64,000 bases of DNA from Chaenocephalus aceratus (lineage: Eukaryota > Chordata > Actinopteri > Perciformes > Channichthyidae): assembly GCA_023974075.1 (NCBI GenBank), contig JAMFTG010000627.1, forward strand, positions 1-64,000, in the 5' to 3' direction. Positions 11,448-22,941 of this stretch are shown one piece after another. Made by a program: the position numbers and the translations under genes. The notes under the pieces were generated by a model. It had not been told where the DNA came from. It worked only from the letters and a program-made list of their open reading frames with translations, and did not search any database. The stretch's first letter is position 1. Each line of letters opens with the position of its first letter.

Positions 11448-14221
11448 TTTCTCTTACTTTTGGATTACCTCAATATCAAGTGCAATGTAAATCCCGATAG
11501 CAATGAATATGTTAAGTGCTTTGACAAAAAATCCATAAAAACCTTTCATCCGTTTAGCCGTGCCGGCTGTCAGCCTTCCATCTCGTGCACGCACAAATGT
11601 ATCTCGTGCCCTCATTGGGCGTGCATTGCAGCAGTACTTCAATGACTCGCCAGCAACAGGCGGCCACTTTCACCAGTCTGCTGACATGTTCATGTGTGTT
11701 GGAGGAGGTGCTCTGTAAGGAAGTCTGAAGGAAGGGGCGGATTCTTTTCGGCTGTGTACTTTCAAATTTTAGTGCACTCGAGCCGGTTTCTGAAACTTAC
11801 CTACCTCACCTTTAAGTAATATATAATTATAATATGTAACAATGTAACCTTATAAAAGTTTAAACAAAGATATTTCATATATTCTTACCTAAACCTCTGT
11901 AAAATACTAATAATAATAATAGTGCTGCCGATTAAAAAACATTAAAGTGATTGTGTCAATCGCAATAAGAATTTGTATTTTAGGGGAAATAAACCAAATA
12001 CTTGTGTGGTGTAATAAAGAACAGACATGAGAGCATTGAAGTTGTCCTCTCACACTCAGAGCAGTGGCGTCTGAAGCCAAAGGGCCTGGCTTTCTAGAAC
12101 AATAATTCTCTGATCTGGGCTCATAGAGCGTGCGCACTCGCCTTTTTCCTTAAGCCCCGTCTGTGACAAAACTAGCTACATTTTAAAAGCTTGTTTTTTG
12201 TTGCTAAAGGTCAGATTCAAGCCATTTAAGAATTATAATGCATACATAACATGTCCTCTATTACATTTAACCTGTTGATCAAATTGATATGAAACAAATA
12301 AGATGCATAATGCTGTGACACTAATGTCATATCGGGACTTTAACATTCAAATGTCACAGCAAACATAATGTGACATATAGGTCACAATAAGAAATATGAT
12401 TATGATCAGCTCAGTTAATTTAGCTGATTCAAAGATATTAGGTTAATATATTCGATAATATTTTCTGACCCTAATGGTTTGAATAAGGGCTATTTATTTG
12501 GATAAAAATAAATTACAGCTGATTTACAGACCCTTTAATAAAACGTATTTAATGTTAGCAAGTACAACTGTGCTCCTCCCATGATGATAAGTAAAACATG
12601 TTTGACATAAAACAAACTTTGTCTTTATGCTATCTGTTGGCTCAAATTGACATCACATTCACCTTCCCAGTGTCTTACACTTATATATGAAGGCTCCCTA
12701 CACATATGGTTTTACATAAAAACACTGAACAGTTTTCTATTAGCACAAAGAGAAGATGTTAATTATTATACCTGAAAAGTCAGAAAAAGGTTGATACTAA
12801 ATGTAACTGACTCAGGAACAGGCTTGGAATTTCGTCATTTTAGGGGCAAGGCCATTTGGCCTTCCCGTTCACATTTTTTTTAAGGGCACAAAGGCCACAT
12901 GACAGGGCACAAAGGCCACATGTCAGGGCACAAAGGCTGTTTGGTTAAATTACGCTGGTCAATCAACATGACTGAAAAGTGTAGCACTAACGTCAACACC
13001 AGTCGTTTTACAAACGGCTGAATAGCAATAGTGTTTCTTAAACGTATACGTTAAGTTCAGCCATAAACCACATAAGTCAGTCAGGGGTAGACAGTAAGGG
13101 TAAAATTGTATTGTCACTGGCCCCACCATTGTAACCACTGGCCCGGAGCATTCGTCCACCAAAACAAAATCGACTAATAATGAAGAAAATTAACACATTT
13201 GTTGCAATAATTTATGCACTAACTACATTACTAATTACTACTTACTACAACATTTTAATCATCAGTTCTTCCTCATTTTCCTCAATTGTTCATATTTGGT
13301 TTATTAAAATAATGATATTGTGGTCATTGTTAAAAAATGTCTGCTATTATTATGAGTATTATTATTTGTATAATGCACTTTCTGCCTTCCTGTCATTAGG
13401 AGTTAGACATGTAATGGCTATATGTAATTGATTTGATTAGAACCTTCATTATCCTAAACTGCTGGGACATTTCGCCAATACCTTTATATTGTCTACTCTT
13501 CACTTACTTGTCAGCATAGGTCGCATTGATGTACAGAGCCGACAGAAGACCTTGTTTATACTGGCATCATATTGAGAGGTGCAGCCAGTGACGCGTCCTG
13601 AAACCAGGAAGTAAGCTGCTGGTTCCCTCCACAAAAAGCAATGGGATTTCTCCACAGGGTTTTGGAAAATAGCTGGAAATAAGGTCTGTGGAAAACAAAC
13701 CTGTTTGATAAATGCACGTTTTGTTCAGCCGGATAATCTCCACATGTCTACCCTACTTTTATAATTTTCGAATCATAAATCTAATCGATAGATTACAAAA
13801 GGGGTTTAGGACGCGGCACTGCAGCCAACTGGCGAATGGTTAGGTGGTGCGATAGTCTGTAGTGAAGAAGGAGCGCCCTCCCGCTCACGGGAGCCTGCTC
13901 GCGCTGTGCTCCGCAGCAAACAGCCGTTTGCTGCGGAGCACATCGGCCAAAGTGTGGGGCAACGACGGCCATGGCCGTCGTGAAATTCCCACCCTGCTCA
14001 GGAACAGACCACAGTCACCTAAACCAAAGTGCCCAAAGCGGACCACAGAGAACCACTCTCTGGTGTACACCTGCCATCCGGATACATGAAGCGTCTCATT
14101 CTATTAGAGAAAAAAGAAAAGTTTCCTGTAAATATAAACAAGAACAAGATTTTCTGATTATGTATCAGGAAAATGATAATGACAAATCAATTCAGTACTA
14201 TAAAACCTGCTTTTCTAAGAT
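11448..14221. other. intron with degraded repeats, including a hAT fragment and a short tandem array
   Basis: 11448-11640 continues the repeat interrupted by hAT copy A. At 12883-12943 a unit of about 20 bp containing 'agggcacaaaggc' occurs three times in tandem. 13588-13800 is about 85-90% similar by eye to 33413-33625, the inner part of the hAT element at 33051, and is therefore a fragment of that family. Around 13860-13985 a GC-rich segment has an internal inverted repeat ('gtttgctgcggagcac' against 'gtgctccgcagcaaac'). No convincing gene is seen. Confidence 0.5.
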
Positions 14222-14223
14222 CG

Positions 14224-14293
<70 letters not shown>
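14222..14293 (-). repeat. (TCAA)n, the 3' tail of an antisense L2 LINE
   Basis: About eighteen TCAA units precede 'tgtttatttatatagcccaata'. On the minus strand this reads as the LINE 3' end followed by (TTGA)n, the tail form used by L2-type elements. The same 3' end with only a short tail recurs at 18491. Confidence 0.9.
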
Positions 14294-14855
14294 GTTTATT
14301 TATATAGCCCAATATCACAAATGTTACATTTGTCTCAGTGGTCTTCACAGTGTGTACAGAATATCAGTATGACAATACGACACCCTCTGTCCTTAGACCC
14401 TCACATCGTACAAGGAAAAACTTCCAAAGAAAACCCAGTTTAAAGGGAAAAATGGGAGAAACCTCAGGGAGAGCAACAGAGGAGGGATCCCTCTCCCAGG
14501 ACGGACAGACGTGCAATAGATGCCGTGTGTAAATTGAAAAGATAATACATTTGCAACATAGGTAGTCCAAATGTTTGGAAATGCATGTGTGTATAATAGG
14601 AAGATGAATCCACGAGGATATCCATCCAGGACCACAGCCACGACTCAAGATCCAGCGCTCGCGATCCAGGACCGCAGGATCATCCATGACTCCGGATCCC
14701 AGCGTATATAGACACCAAAAAGAAAGACATTTGGGGAAGCTGGGTTAATCGGAACATGAGGGTACACAGGTATAGACAGAGAGAAGGAAGAAGTAAGATG
14801 TCCCCCGACAGACTAAGCCTATATCAGCAAAACTAGGGGCTGAATCTAATCAGCC

Positions 14856-15479
14856 CTAACTATAAGCTTTATCAAAAAGGAAGGTCTTAAGCGCACTCTT
14901 AAAAACGGATAGGGTGTCTGCCGCCCGAACATAAACTGGAAGCTGATTCCACAAATGTGGAGCTTGATAGGAAAAGGCTCTGGCTCCCATTGTACTTTTA
15001 GAGATTCTAGGAACAACCAACAACCCTGCATTCTTGGAACGCAATGCCCTAGTAGGACAGTAGGGTATAATGAGTTCTTTAAGGTAAGATGGCGCCTGCC
15101 CATTAAGGGCTTTGTAGGCGAGAAGAAGAATTTTAAATTCTATCCTGTGTTCTATAGGGAGCCAGTGTAAGGCAGCCAGAACAGGAGTAATGTGTACACG
15201 AGCTGCAGCATTTTGAATCAGCTGAAGCGACTTGACTGACTTCTTGGTACTCCCTGATAATAAAGAGTTACAATAATCCAGCCTAGAAGTAACAAATGCA
15301 TGGACTAGTTTCTCTGCATCGCTTTGAGGCAAGATATGCCTGATTTTTGCAATGTTACGTAGATGGAAGTAGGCGGTCCTTGAAATTGATTTTATGTGGA
15401 CGTTAAAGGATAAATCCTGATCAAATATAACACCAAGATTCCTTACAGTCTCACTGGAGGCCAAATTAATGCCATCCAT
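14856..15479 (-). pseudogene. L2 ORF2 C-terminal region
   Basis: This 207-codon frame starts at 'MDGINLASSETVRNLGVIFD' and contains 'KLVHAFVTSRLDYCNSLLSG', 'LQLIQNAAARV' and 'HITPVLAALHWLPIEHR', the usual thumb and C-terminal signature of L2 elements. It ends with 'FKSALKTFLFDKAYS'. An in-frame TAA lies about 14 codons upstream of this ATG (near 15505) and separates it from the reverse-transcriptase core. The same stop is present in the copy at 36.5 kb. Confidence 0.85.
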
Positions 15480-15586
15480 AGTTAGTATATCTTTAGATAA
15501 TTAGTTTCGTAGATTCTTCGGGCCAAGTACAATAACTTCAGTTTTGGTCGTGTTTAACATCAAAAAGTTTAAGGTCATCCACGTTT

Positions 15587-16618
15587 TTAAGTCCTTAAGG
15601 CAGTCTTGCATTTTTTTAGATGATTAATTTCATCAGGCTTGATTGATAAATATAGTTGAGTATCATCCGCATAACAATGAAAGTTTACAGAATGATTCCT
15701 TATAATATTGCCTAACGGAAGCATATATAATGTGAACAAAATAGGTCCGAGCACTGAGCCCTGTGGCACTCCATGGCTAACTTTGGTTTGCGTGGAAGAT
15801 TCATCGTTAACACGTACAAACTGAGAGCGTTCAGATAGATAGGACCTAAACCAGCCTAAAGCAGTTCCCTGTATGCCAACTAAGTGCTCTAGTCTTTGCA
15901 ATAGGATATCATGGTCGATAGTATCAAATGCAGCACTGAGATCGAGCAAAACAAGAATAGAGACAAGTCCCTTGTCTGAGGCTATTAGAATATCATTTGT
16001 GACTTTAACCAGAGCTGTCTCAGCGCTATGATGTGTTCTAAAGCCAGACTGAAAATCTTCAAATAAATCATTGTTTTTTAAGTAATCACACAACTGTTTT
16101 GCGACCGCTTTCTCAATAATTTTTGAGAGGAACGGAAGATTAGAAATAGGTCTATAGTTGGCTAAAACCTCTGGATCGAGGTTGTGCTTTTTAAGAAGCG
16201 GTTTTATCACTGCTACTTTGAATGATTGTGGAACATAGCCTGATAATAAAGACATATTCATAATATTTAATAAAAAAGTGCTAATTAATGGAAAAACTTC
16301 CTTCAACAGCTTAGTTGGAATTGGGTCTAACATGCACGTTGATGGTTTAGAAGAGAGAATCATTGAATGTAATTGTTCAAGGTTAATGGCTGAAAAGCAT
16401 TCTAGTTTACTATCTAGTGTAATATTAGAACTTACATTTCCGGGAGCTGTTGATAACACTATACTGGTCAAAGGCAAGAGGTCATTAATTTTGTTTCTAA
16501 GAGTAACAATTTTATCGTTAAAAAAGCACATAAAATCATTACTACTGAGTGCTATGGGAATAGAAGGCTCAATGGAGCTGTGGCTCTCTGTCAGCCTGGC
16601 TACAGTGCTGAAAAGCAA
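15587..16618 (-). pseudogene. L2 ORF2 reverse transcriptase core
   Basis: The frame runs 343 codons and includes '[17 protein letters not shown]', '[19 protein letters not shown]', '[19 protein letters not shown]', '[19 protein letters not shown]', '[20 protein letters not shown]' and the catalytic box '[11 protein letters not shown]'. Near 15590-15615 a short indel in a T-run shifts the frame relative to the copy at 38029. The core is otherwise open, so the copy is damaged only at a few points. Confidence 0.87.
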
Positions 16619-16774
16619 TCTTGCATTATTCTTATTCTCATCTATTAATGAAGAGTAGTAGGCTGCTCTCGCTTTACGCAGTGCTTTCTTATATTCATTG
16701 AGAGTAATATGCCAAATTAAACGAGATTCTTCAAGTTTAGTGCAACGCCATATCCTTTCAAGTTGTCTAGACTT

Positions 16775-17410
16775 TTACTTTATTTTGCGGGTTTCAGCAT
16801 TATGCCATGGAGCTAATCTATGTTGTTTTATTTTCTTCTTTTTCAAAGGAGCAACAAAGTCTAATTTTATTCGCAGCGCATCTGTAGCATTATCAACAAC
16901 ATGATCAATTTGGGGTGGTGTACATTTTGTATAAGTTTCCTCCCTTACATGCAGACATGCTATTGAGTTAAGTATTGGTGGAATCTCTTCCTTAAATGTG
17001 GCTATAGCACTAACAGATAGGTTTCTGCTGCAAGAGCTTTTGACTAATGCTTTGTATTCTCGTAATAGTACTAAAAAAGTTACTAAGAAATGGTCGGATA
17101 AAGCAGGATTATGCGGTTCGACTAATAGTTGCTCAATTTCAATACCATAAGTCAGAACAAGGTCGAGAGTGTGATTATAGCAGTGGGTTGGTTTATTTAC
17201 AATCTGACAGAAACCAACAGAATCTAATATAGAGTTAAATGCAACAGTAAGACTATTTTTATCATCGTCAACATGAATATTAAAGTCACCTACGATAATT
17301 ACTTTGTCTGTTTTAAGAACCAAAGTTGATAAAAACTCAGAGAATTCTGATAAGAATTCTGAATAAGGACCTGGTGCACGATACACTGTAACAAATAAGA
17401 TTGGCTGCAA
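16775..17410 (-). pseudogene. L2 endonuclease (C-terminal part) and linker
   Basis: The frame encodes the second half of an APE-type endonuclease that nicks target DNA: 'ILFVTVYRAPGPYSEFL', 'IIVGDFNIHVD' and 'PALSDHFLVTF', where GDFN and SDH are the conserved catalytic motifs. Coding similarity continues upstream to about 17525 in the same element before being lost at the 5' truncation. It connects by a further frameshift to the reverse-transcriptase core. Confidence 0.82.
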
Positions 17411-17527
17411 AGTTTTCCAGGTCGGATGCGTAAGACTAAAAACGAGGCTTTCAAAGGAGGTATAATTTAATTTTGGTTTAGTATTGATAAGTAAACTTGA
17501 GTCAAAGAGACATAGTCGGTCTCACAT

Positions 17528-17985
17528 TAATGTAACTACCAGGTACTCGCTATATGTATTCATGTCAAATGCTTTCATAAGTAACAACCAAGGGAACTGT
17601 TAAAATGTATTTTATGTTCACGCAATATGTTATAGCATTAACTCAATCAAGAGAATGTCTATAATATGTCTGGTGTTGTGCCCATTAATGACTCCCTCAG
17701 CTGGAGAAACAATCCACCAATGAGAGCTTTGTTGGCAGAACCCATTGCCGACTTCAAATCATGTTGGCAGGATGTATTGCTTCTTCTGATTAGTTCAAAC
17801 AAAAACATAAATAATACCACGACCAATCAGGAATCTGGTAACATGAACACAATGTCACACTGATTGATCAGTCTTAACATGTGGTGTTTCCTGTCTGTCC
17901 CCACTCACTCCAATAAAAAACACAATATAAATGAATAATTATTAAATGTCAGTTTTGAAATGCATCTTTCCCTTGTCTGCACCAG
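17528..17985. other. intron without recognised features before exon
   Basis: About 460 bp of ordinary intron. The last 40 bases are pyrimidine-rich ('tgcatctttcccttgtctgc') and end in the acceptor 'accag' at 17981-17985. Confidence 0.6.
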
Positions 17986-18138
17986 GTCTGCAGGTGGTAC
18001 TGAAGTCCATAATGAAGGCCATGGTACCTCTGCTGCAGATCGGCTTGCTGCTCTTCTTCGCAATCCTCATGTTCGCCATCATCGGCCTCGACTTCTACAT
18101 GGGAAAGTTCCATCGCACCTGCTTCAGGATAGACACCG
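17986..18138 (+). CDS. cacna1b: voltage-gated Ca2+ channel alpha1 exon: domain I S4-S5 linker and S5
   Basis: A 153-nt exon. Its first two bases complete the Ser codon begun at 6028. It encodes the S4-S5 linker '[17 protein letters not shown]', the S5 pore-lining helix '[17 protein letters not shown]', and the start of the extracellular turret ('[13 protein letters not shown]'). S5 forms the outer wall of the ion pore. The donor is 'accg|gtgagt', and the exon ends after the first base of a codon. Length and phase fit directly between the exons at 5937 and 32590. The upstream methionines in this frame are intronic and not starts. Confidence 0.93.
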
Positions 18139-18198
18139 GTGAGTTAGAGACCAGCAAGGGACACACACGCTCACAATGTGACTCTTGGCATGGTTATT
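18139..18198. other. short intron segment before the provirus
   Basis: Sixty bases of intron between the donor site and the retroviral target-site duplication. The provirus therefore integrated only about 65 bp downstream of an exon, in antisense orientation, leaving the donor intact. Confidence 0.7.
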
Positions 18199-18203
18199 AT
18201 ATG

Positions 18204-19432
18204 TGTAGAGGAAACTTCTGTGTAGCAATGTATCTGGAGTCACCGACTCATGAAAGAGACACAGGACGAGCAGGAGTTCTGATGTCAAACACTGAGATTT
18301 AATACAAATATCGGCCGGAGAATTCACAACACAAGTCACACAGTCAAAGGTTTCTGACTGCACGGGTGGGTTGCCATGTCAAATCTGAATCCGCCTCTCA
18401 TCCTAATAGACCTTTTAACTAGCTTACAGGGAGACAACCCCCACCTTGGGGAAGGCATATGTGTACACCTGGAAGCAATGAATTATCTTTCAATCAATCA
18501 ATGTTTATTTATATAGCCCAATATCACAAATGTTACATTTGTCTCAGTGGTCTTCACAGTGTGTACAGAATATCAGTATGACAATACGACACCCTCTGTC
18601 CTTAGACCCTCACATCGTACAAGGAAAAACTTCCGAAGAAAACCCAGTTTAAAGGGAAAAATGGGAGAAACCTCAGGGAGAGCAACAGAGGAGGGATCCC
18701 TCTTCCAGGACGGACAAACGTGCAATAGATGCCGTGTGTAAATTGAAAAGATAATACATTTGCAACATAGGTAGTCCAAATGTTTGGAAATGCATGTGTG
18801 TATAATAGGAAGATGAATCCACGAGGATATCCATCCAGGACCGATGATCCAGGACCACAGCCACGACTCGCGATCCAGGGCTCGCGATCCAGGACACAGG
18901 ACCGCAGGATCATCCATGACTCCGGATCCCGGCGTATATAGACACCAAAAAGAAAGACATTTGGGGAAGCTGGGTTAATCGGAAGCAAACTGGAAGCTGA
19001 TTCCACAAATGTGGAGCTTGATAAGAAAAGGCTCTGGCTCCCATTGTACTTTTAGAGATTCTAGGAACAACCAACAACCCTGCATTCTTGGAACGCAATG
19101 CCCTAGTAGGACAGTAGGGTATAATGAGTTCTTTAAGGTAAGATGGCGCCTGCCCATTAAGGGCTTTGTAGACGAGAAGAAGAATTTTAAATTCTATCCT
19201 GTGTTCTATAGGGAGCCAGTGTAAGGCAGCCAGAACAGGAGTAATGAGTAGTAATCTTTATCTGACTCTAGGGCTCTTGTGACCGACAGTTGACCGGTCA
19301 TTCAATTGGTAAGGTCAGCCACAGTTGACCCTTCCCCTTCCTTAAGACAGATACCAGACTTCGGCTTGGTCATAAAACGTCAACAGGCTGAAAGGTCAAA
19401 TATCTTAGTAAAGCTACAATTATTCCCTTACA
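18204..19432 (-). repeat. proviral 3' LTR, interrupted by an L2 fragment
   Basis: Reading on the + strand, it starts TGTAGAGGAA and ends ATTCCCTTACA. 18204-18490 and 19254-19432 align with 31421-31880. The 763-bp L2 fragment removed, the LTR is about 466 bp, close to the 460 bp of its partner. On the minus strand it carries an ATTAAA poly(A)-like signal near 18300. Being the 3' LTR of an antisense provirus, it lies nearest the upstream host exon. Confidence 0.9.
18485..19259 (-). mobile_element. L2 LINE 3'-end fragment inserted in the proviral LTR
   Basis: 18491-19253 matches the 3' end of the antisense L2 at 14294-15190 almost base for base, with an internal deletion of about 190 bp at 18984. 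It is flanked by ATCTTT at 18485-18490 and 19254-19259, a plausible target-site duplication, and has a short CAATCAATCA tail. It interrupts the LTR, so it inserted after the provirus did. Confidence 0.87.
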
Positions 19433-19445
19433 GCCCACTCTTTTT
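19433..19445 (-). promoter_or_regulatory. polypurine tract (plus-strand primer) of the provirus
   Basis: On the minus strand the sequence just 5' of the 3' LTR is AAAAAGAGTGGG followed by one C and then TGTAAGGG. Such a purine run directly upstream of U3 primes second-strand DNA synthesis in retroviruses. Its position next to the LTR edge supports the boundary at 19432. Confidence 0.75.
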
Positions 19446-20149
19446 ATCATCTTTGATAACCTGAAAACGTAAGTCTAATAATAATTTGGTCAATACTTAA
19501 ATCAATAGGCGCCTTCAGATATGAGTGTGGTCCCACCGTACATTAATTACATCCTAAAGTAGAATAAGATTGATAAGATAACCACAATAGAAAAATCATC
19601 TTTCTTCAGTGTTTGACTTTTGTCAAAAAGCGCAATAATAAACACATGAAATACAAAATATAGTAAAATATATGTTTAAAAAATAAGATCTTTTATCATT
19701 TATCACTCAGTTAATCTCCTTCATCAAACACAAATTCAAAATCAGTTTACATCTCAAAGATTTACTTCAAGGCAATTACTTATTAAAACACAATTAGAAT
19801 TTAGGATTATAAGAAATCCAATTGAGGTATAAAATCAGAATCATGAGAGATCCAGCTAAAATTCCCAGTTAAGGTATAAATTCACAGTGATGAATCGATC
19901 AATCTGTAAAGTTACAGTGTCCTCAATCTTTAACATTACTTTACGTTTACTTCAGTACGCTTATTCAAGAGTAAGGCACTTAGTAGTATACATTTTATTC
20001 AAATACATTTGTTCAAAATCTGAAAAGAAAAATCAGACATTTTATTGTGTAACAACCTGAGGAAGGAAAAATCAAAACATCTGTTCTTTATTCAAGGAAA
20101 AATCAAAAACAGCTGTTCTTCATTCTGAGTGTCAACTTTAATACATTTA
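19446..20149 (-). other. proviral region between env and the polypurine tract
   Basis: About 700 bp of AT-rich sequence 3' of env on the minus strand. It contains several local near-repeats such as 'aaggaaaaatcaaaa' (20063 and 20094). I see no open frame with a recognisable accessory protein. It is longer than the short env-to-PPT gap of simple gammaretroviruses, which leaves room for a decayed accessory gene, but this is not supported by sequence. Confidence 0.5.
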
Positions 20150-21625
20150 TCAATCGCTGAATGGGGGTACCCAAGGTGCAGAAACTGCGAAGGAGACCCA
20201 TGGGTCTGGAAGCTCGGCGTCGTACATCAACATTGTGTCATCTACAGTTGAATACCCCACTAACCTCTGTGGGGCCTGGAGGGCAGTCTTGGCAACCCTG
20301 CGTATGGCTAATTTAACTACAGTGATCAAACAAGTCAATAGGATTAGCACAACCAAGATAAACACTGAAACAGTAACAACACATTTAACCAACCCCGCTC
20401 CCCAGGATCCAAGGGTTCCACTTAAATCCCCAAATGTAAACCCATGAGTTTCATGCAATTCTTTTATCCCCTTCGCTGAATCATGAGCCATATCCATAAC
20501 TTCAGGTGTAGCATCAGAGACGAAAGAACAGCACTTAGTTCCAATCACCTTACATGTGCCCCCCTGGGCAGCTAAGAGGAGGTCCAGCGCCATGCGATTC
20601 TGTAGTGCTACTGTCCTAACTTCCTGCAATCCTTTGTGTTCAGCTAACATCGCTCTGTTAGATACATTTAGATGATTTTCCACTACTTTGGACAATGCCA
20701 TGATTTCCTGCTGACTAACATAAATATCGTACCAAGGCAAAAATAGGCTCGCTATCTGTTGTCCTTGTGTAATGGACCTGCTGTTCCTGTGTAGAGAGGG
20801 AAGTATCGCTGCAATCTCATTAGCCTCTACTTTACGGATTAAATGAATTAGGTAGGCTAGATAAAAGGTGCCATAAAAAATGTCATAGGGCACACAGCCA
20901 TAGGCCCGGTCCCCACAAACTCTCTGTGGGAGGGGAATTCTGGCTAATTTTACCCTCACTATGGTATTACAGTCGCTGTGTCCCACATCTGGAGAGGTGT
21001 GAGATCCTGCTTCATTCTGGAAACAGATGGACACATTCTTCCATTCATGTACTACAATTGGGGGAACATATACCGAACAGTCACGTGTAGGGGGCTTGCC
21101 TAAGGGTATTGGCTGCGTACAGTCATGTATTTTAACCTCAACGGAGTCCACTGTTCTGGAGCCAAACCAGGGCACAACTGTTACCATGGCTTCAACCAAC
21201 AAAGATACAGTGTGTGGTTGTTTTGTACATGTTGGACTTGTGGAGTTAGCCGAACAATTAGTCTGGGCTAGAGCTAACTGGAATCTGTATTCAAAAGCTA
21301 GGTTAATGTATTTCCTCACATATATTAGTTTTAAAAACATCAATCGTTTGAAACCGTCAGGCAGGTAATTTTTATTTACTGTATCAACAATGAGGGAGAC
21401 TAAACCCTCGTACTGTAACAGTTTCTCAGAGTCTGTTGGGTAGGAAGGAGTGTAGCAGTCCTCAGCCTCATCGCTAATTCTGGATGCTATGTCATTCCAG
21501 CTCACTAACCCATAGTCAGCTTTCGTGAAAGGAATTGGGCTAAACATAGGAGAATGCATAGATTCTGGCATATTTTGGCACAGCCAACAGTTGCTAATAT
21601 TGCGTTCATGCGCGTAGTCTAACAT
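20150..21625 (-). pseudogene. env: retroviral Env, distal surface and transmembrane part (491-codon open frame)
   Basis: An endogenous retroviral envelope gene. In the family the surface and transmembrane subunits mediate receptor binding and membrane fusion. Visible motifs are a CWLC isomerase-type motif near residues 13-16 (21578-21589), a possible RNSR cleavage site near the middle, an ectodomain with the CX6CC motif (20528-20554), and a hydrophobic membrane anchor (about 20303-20395) with a basic cytoplasmic start. CWLC plus CX6CC is the covalently linked gamma-type architecture. The ORF start shown is only the first ATG after a break; similarity continues upstream to about 21785 in the same frame, where a frameshift separates it from the N-terminal part. 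Confidence 0.87.
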
Positions 21626-21772
21626 TAAACTTACTGCAGAATTCGTTTTAGTTAGTTTAAAAAAGGAGTGATTAAGGCCTTTTTTGAAAAATCTATATCA
21701 CCTCCTGAGTGTTTAAGTGGAGTGGATAGAACAGTTCTTTTTCTATCTGGTCCAGACAATTTGCATGCAGTA

Positions 21773-22432
21773 TCACCTGGATTGGTAATCTGGTTTCCTC
21801 ATTGTACATGTTGCCTTATCCCTTATCAGTGTCTTAAACTGTTCTACAGTGCTACACCACAGTTCTGGGGGCATGTCTTCAATGGTGTTGAGAGCTATTC
21901 TTACCCCCTCTGATGCGACCCCGACCCAATGGTACTGGTCCCTTGGATATATCTCCCATGTTGAGTAAACTAAGGACACAGGAAACACAATAATACAGTT
22001 AGATGAATCACATATTGAAGTTGGGCAGTTAAAAGAAACAGTCTCTGATTTGTGATCAGGGAGGGAGACAATCCTCCTGATTCTTCCTCCTTCTCTCTCT
22101 CTTTGTGTCTCTCGCACCATACTGAATGTCTGTGTGGTGATTGGATACAACCTGTCCTTGTCGCTAGGCACTGATTTGCCCGTTGGTGTCGTTTTGCCCT
22201 CAGGGTCTGGGCCCTGAGTGGTCAAGTCGTCTGCGCTCTTAGATAAGAGCACCTTATTTTCTCCCTCAGAGGGGCGAGATCCCTCGCCACCTGTCGTTGG
22301 GATTTCCACAGCTTCATCTAGCAGGGCGTCCTTGGCCAGGTACAGTAGACCCAGAATGACGATGATGATGACTGCCTTCACACGCCAGCATCCGGTAGAG
22401 AAGAGAGACGACATCTGGAGGCGTGAATCCAC
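21773..22432 (-). pseudogene. env: retroviral Env, N-terminal part
   Basis: A 219-codon frame starting with a short cytoplasmic head and a hydrophobic stretch near residues 18-35 ('VKAVIIIVILGLLYLA'). This looks like a leader or signal-anchor segment. A Thr/Gly/Pro-rich stretch, a dibasic 'RIRR' and a Cys-containing surface region follow. The first ATG lies 55 bases upstream of the integrase stop, the usual pol-env overlap. The frame ends at about 21773 through a shift relative to the longer Env frame. A long leader before the signal-anchor resembles foamy or epsilon-type envelopes, but that is inference. Confidence 0.75.
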
Positions 22433-22941
22433 TCCGCTCTACCTTGTACTCTCAGGGCTGTTCTGGTCACTATTAACACCTGGAAAGGACCTTTCCACCT
22501 GGGAGACAGAGCATCTTTTTTAAGAGATTTGATTAGTACATTATCACCCATCTGAAAGGGGTGGGTGGGGTCCTCTCCCGGCTGGGGGAGCCTGTCAGCC
22601 ACCTGCCTGTGAAACTTTCTCAACATGTCAGTTAGATATTTGACATAGTTAGTCATGTAATCATCTGTCCACAAAAGAGTGAGTTTGTGGGGTGTTACTG
22701 GGGGGCTAGACCCTGCGAACATTACCCTTCCCATCAATACCTCGTGTGGGCTAAGCCCTGTCGTTGCATTTGGTGAGCTTCGGATGGAGCACAGAACTAG
22801 CGGCAGCGCGTCTACCCATTTTAGTCCTGTGGTCAACATTGTTTTAGTGAGTTTCTCCTTTATAGTCAAGTTCATTCTCTCAACCTGGCCTGAGCTCTGT
22901 GGGTGATAGGGTTCAAATGGCAATGGCATGTTCCCTAACAC
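22378..22941 (-). pseudogene. pol: retroviral integrase, C-terminal part
   Basis: Integrase inserts viral DNA into the host chromosome. This frame carries the end of the catalytic core with 'YHPQSSGQVERMN', whose Glu is the third catalytic acidic residue. Helix α5-type sequence follows, then a C-terminal SH3-like stretch ('HPFQMGDNVLIKSLKKD', 'PRWKGPFQVLIVT') typical of gammaretroviral integrases. It ends overlapping the env start. The preceding part of the core lies in 22942-23205 in broken frames. Confidence 0.9.

Larger units (their letters stand above)
14222..17527 (-). mobile_element. L2-clade LINE, long antisense copy
   Basis: A roughly 3.3-kb non-LTR retrotransposon on the minus strand. 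From its 5' side (high coordinates) it carries part of an apurinic endonuclease (17527-16775), the reverse transcriptase (16618-15587), the C-terminal domain (15479-14856), a 3' UTR with several direct near-repeats, and the (TTGA)n tail. The 5' end is truncated within the endonuclease. It is the longest of three related copies here (others at 18491-19253 and 35927-38740), all very similar, implying recent activity of the family. It lies antisense to the channel gene. Confidence 0.9.

Noticed and set aside
14338..14687. Frames on both strands repeated at 18547-18917 and partly at 36944
   Set aside because: They are 3' UTR sequence of the L2 family; recurrence reflects repeat copies, not a gene family.
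20235..20447. Plus-strand frames within 20-27 kb
   Set aside because: They are antisense shadows of retroviral gag, pol and env.
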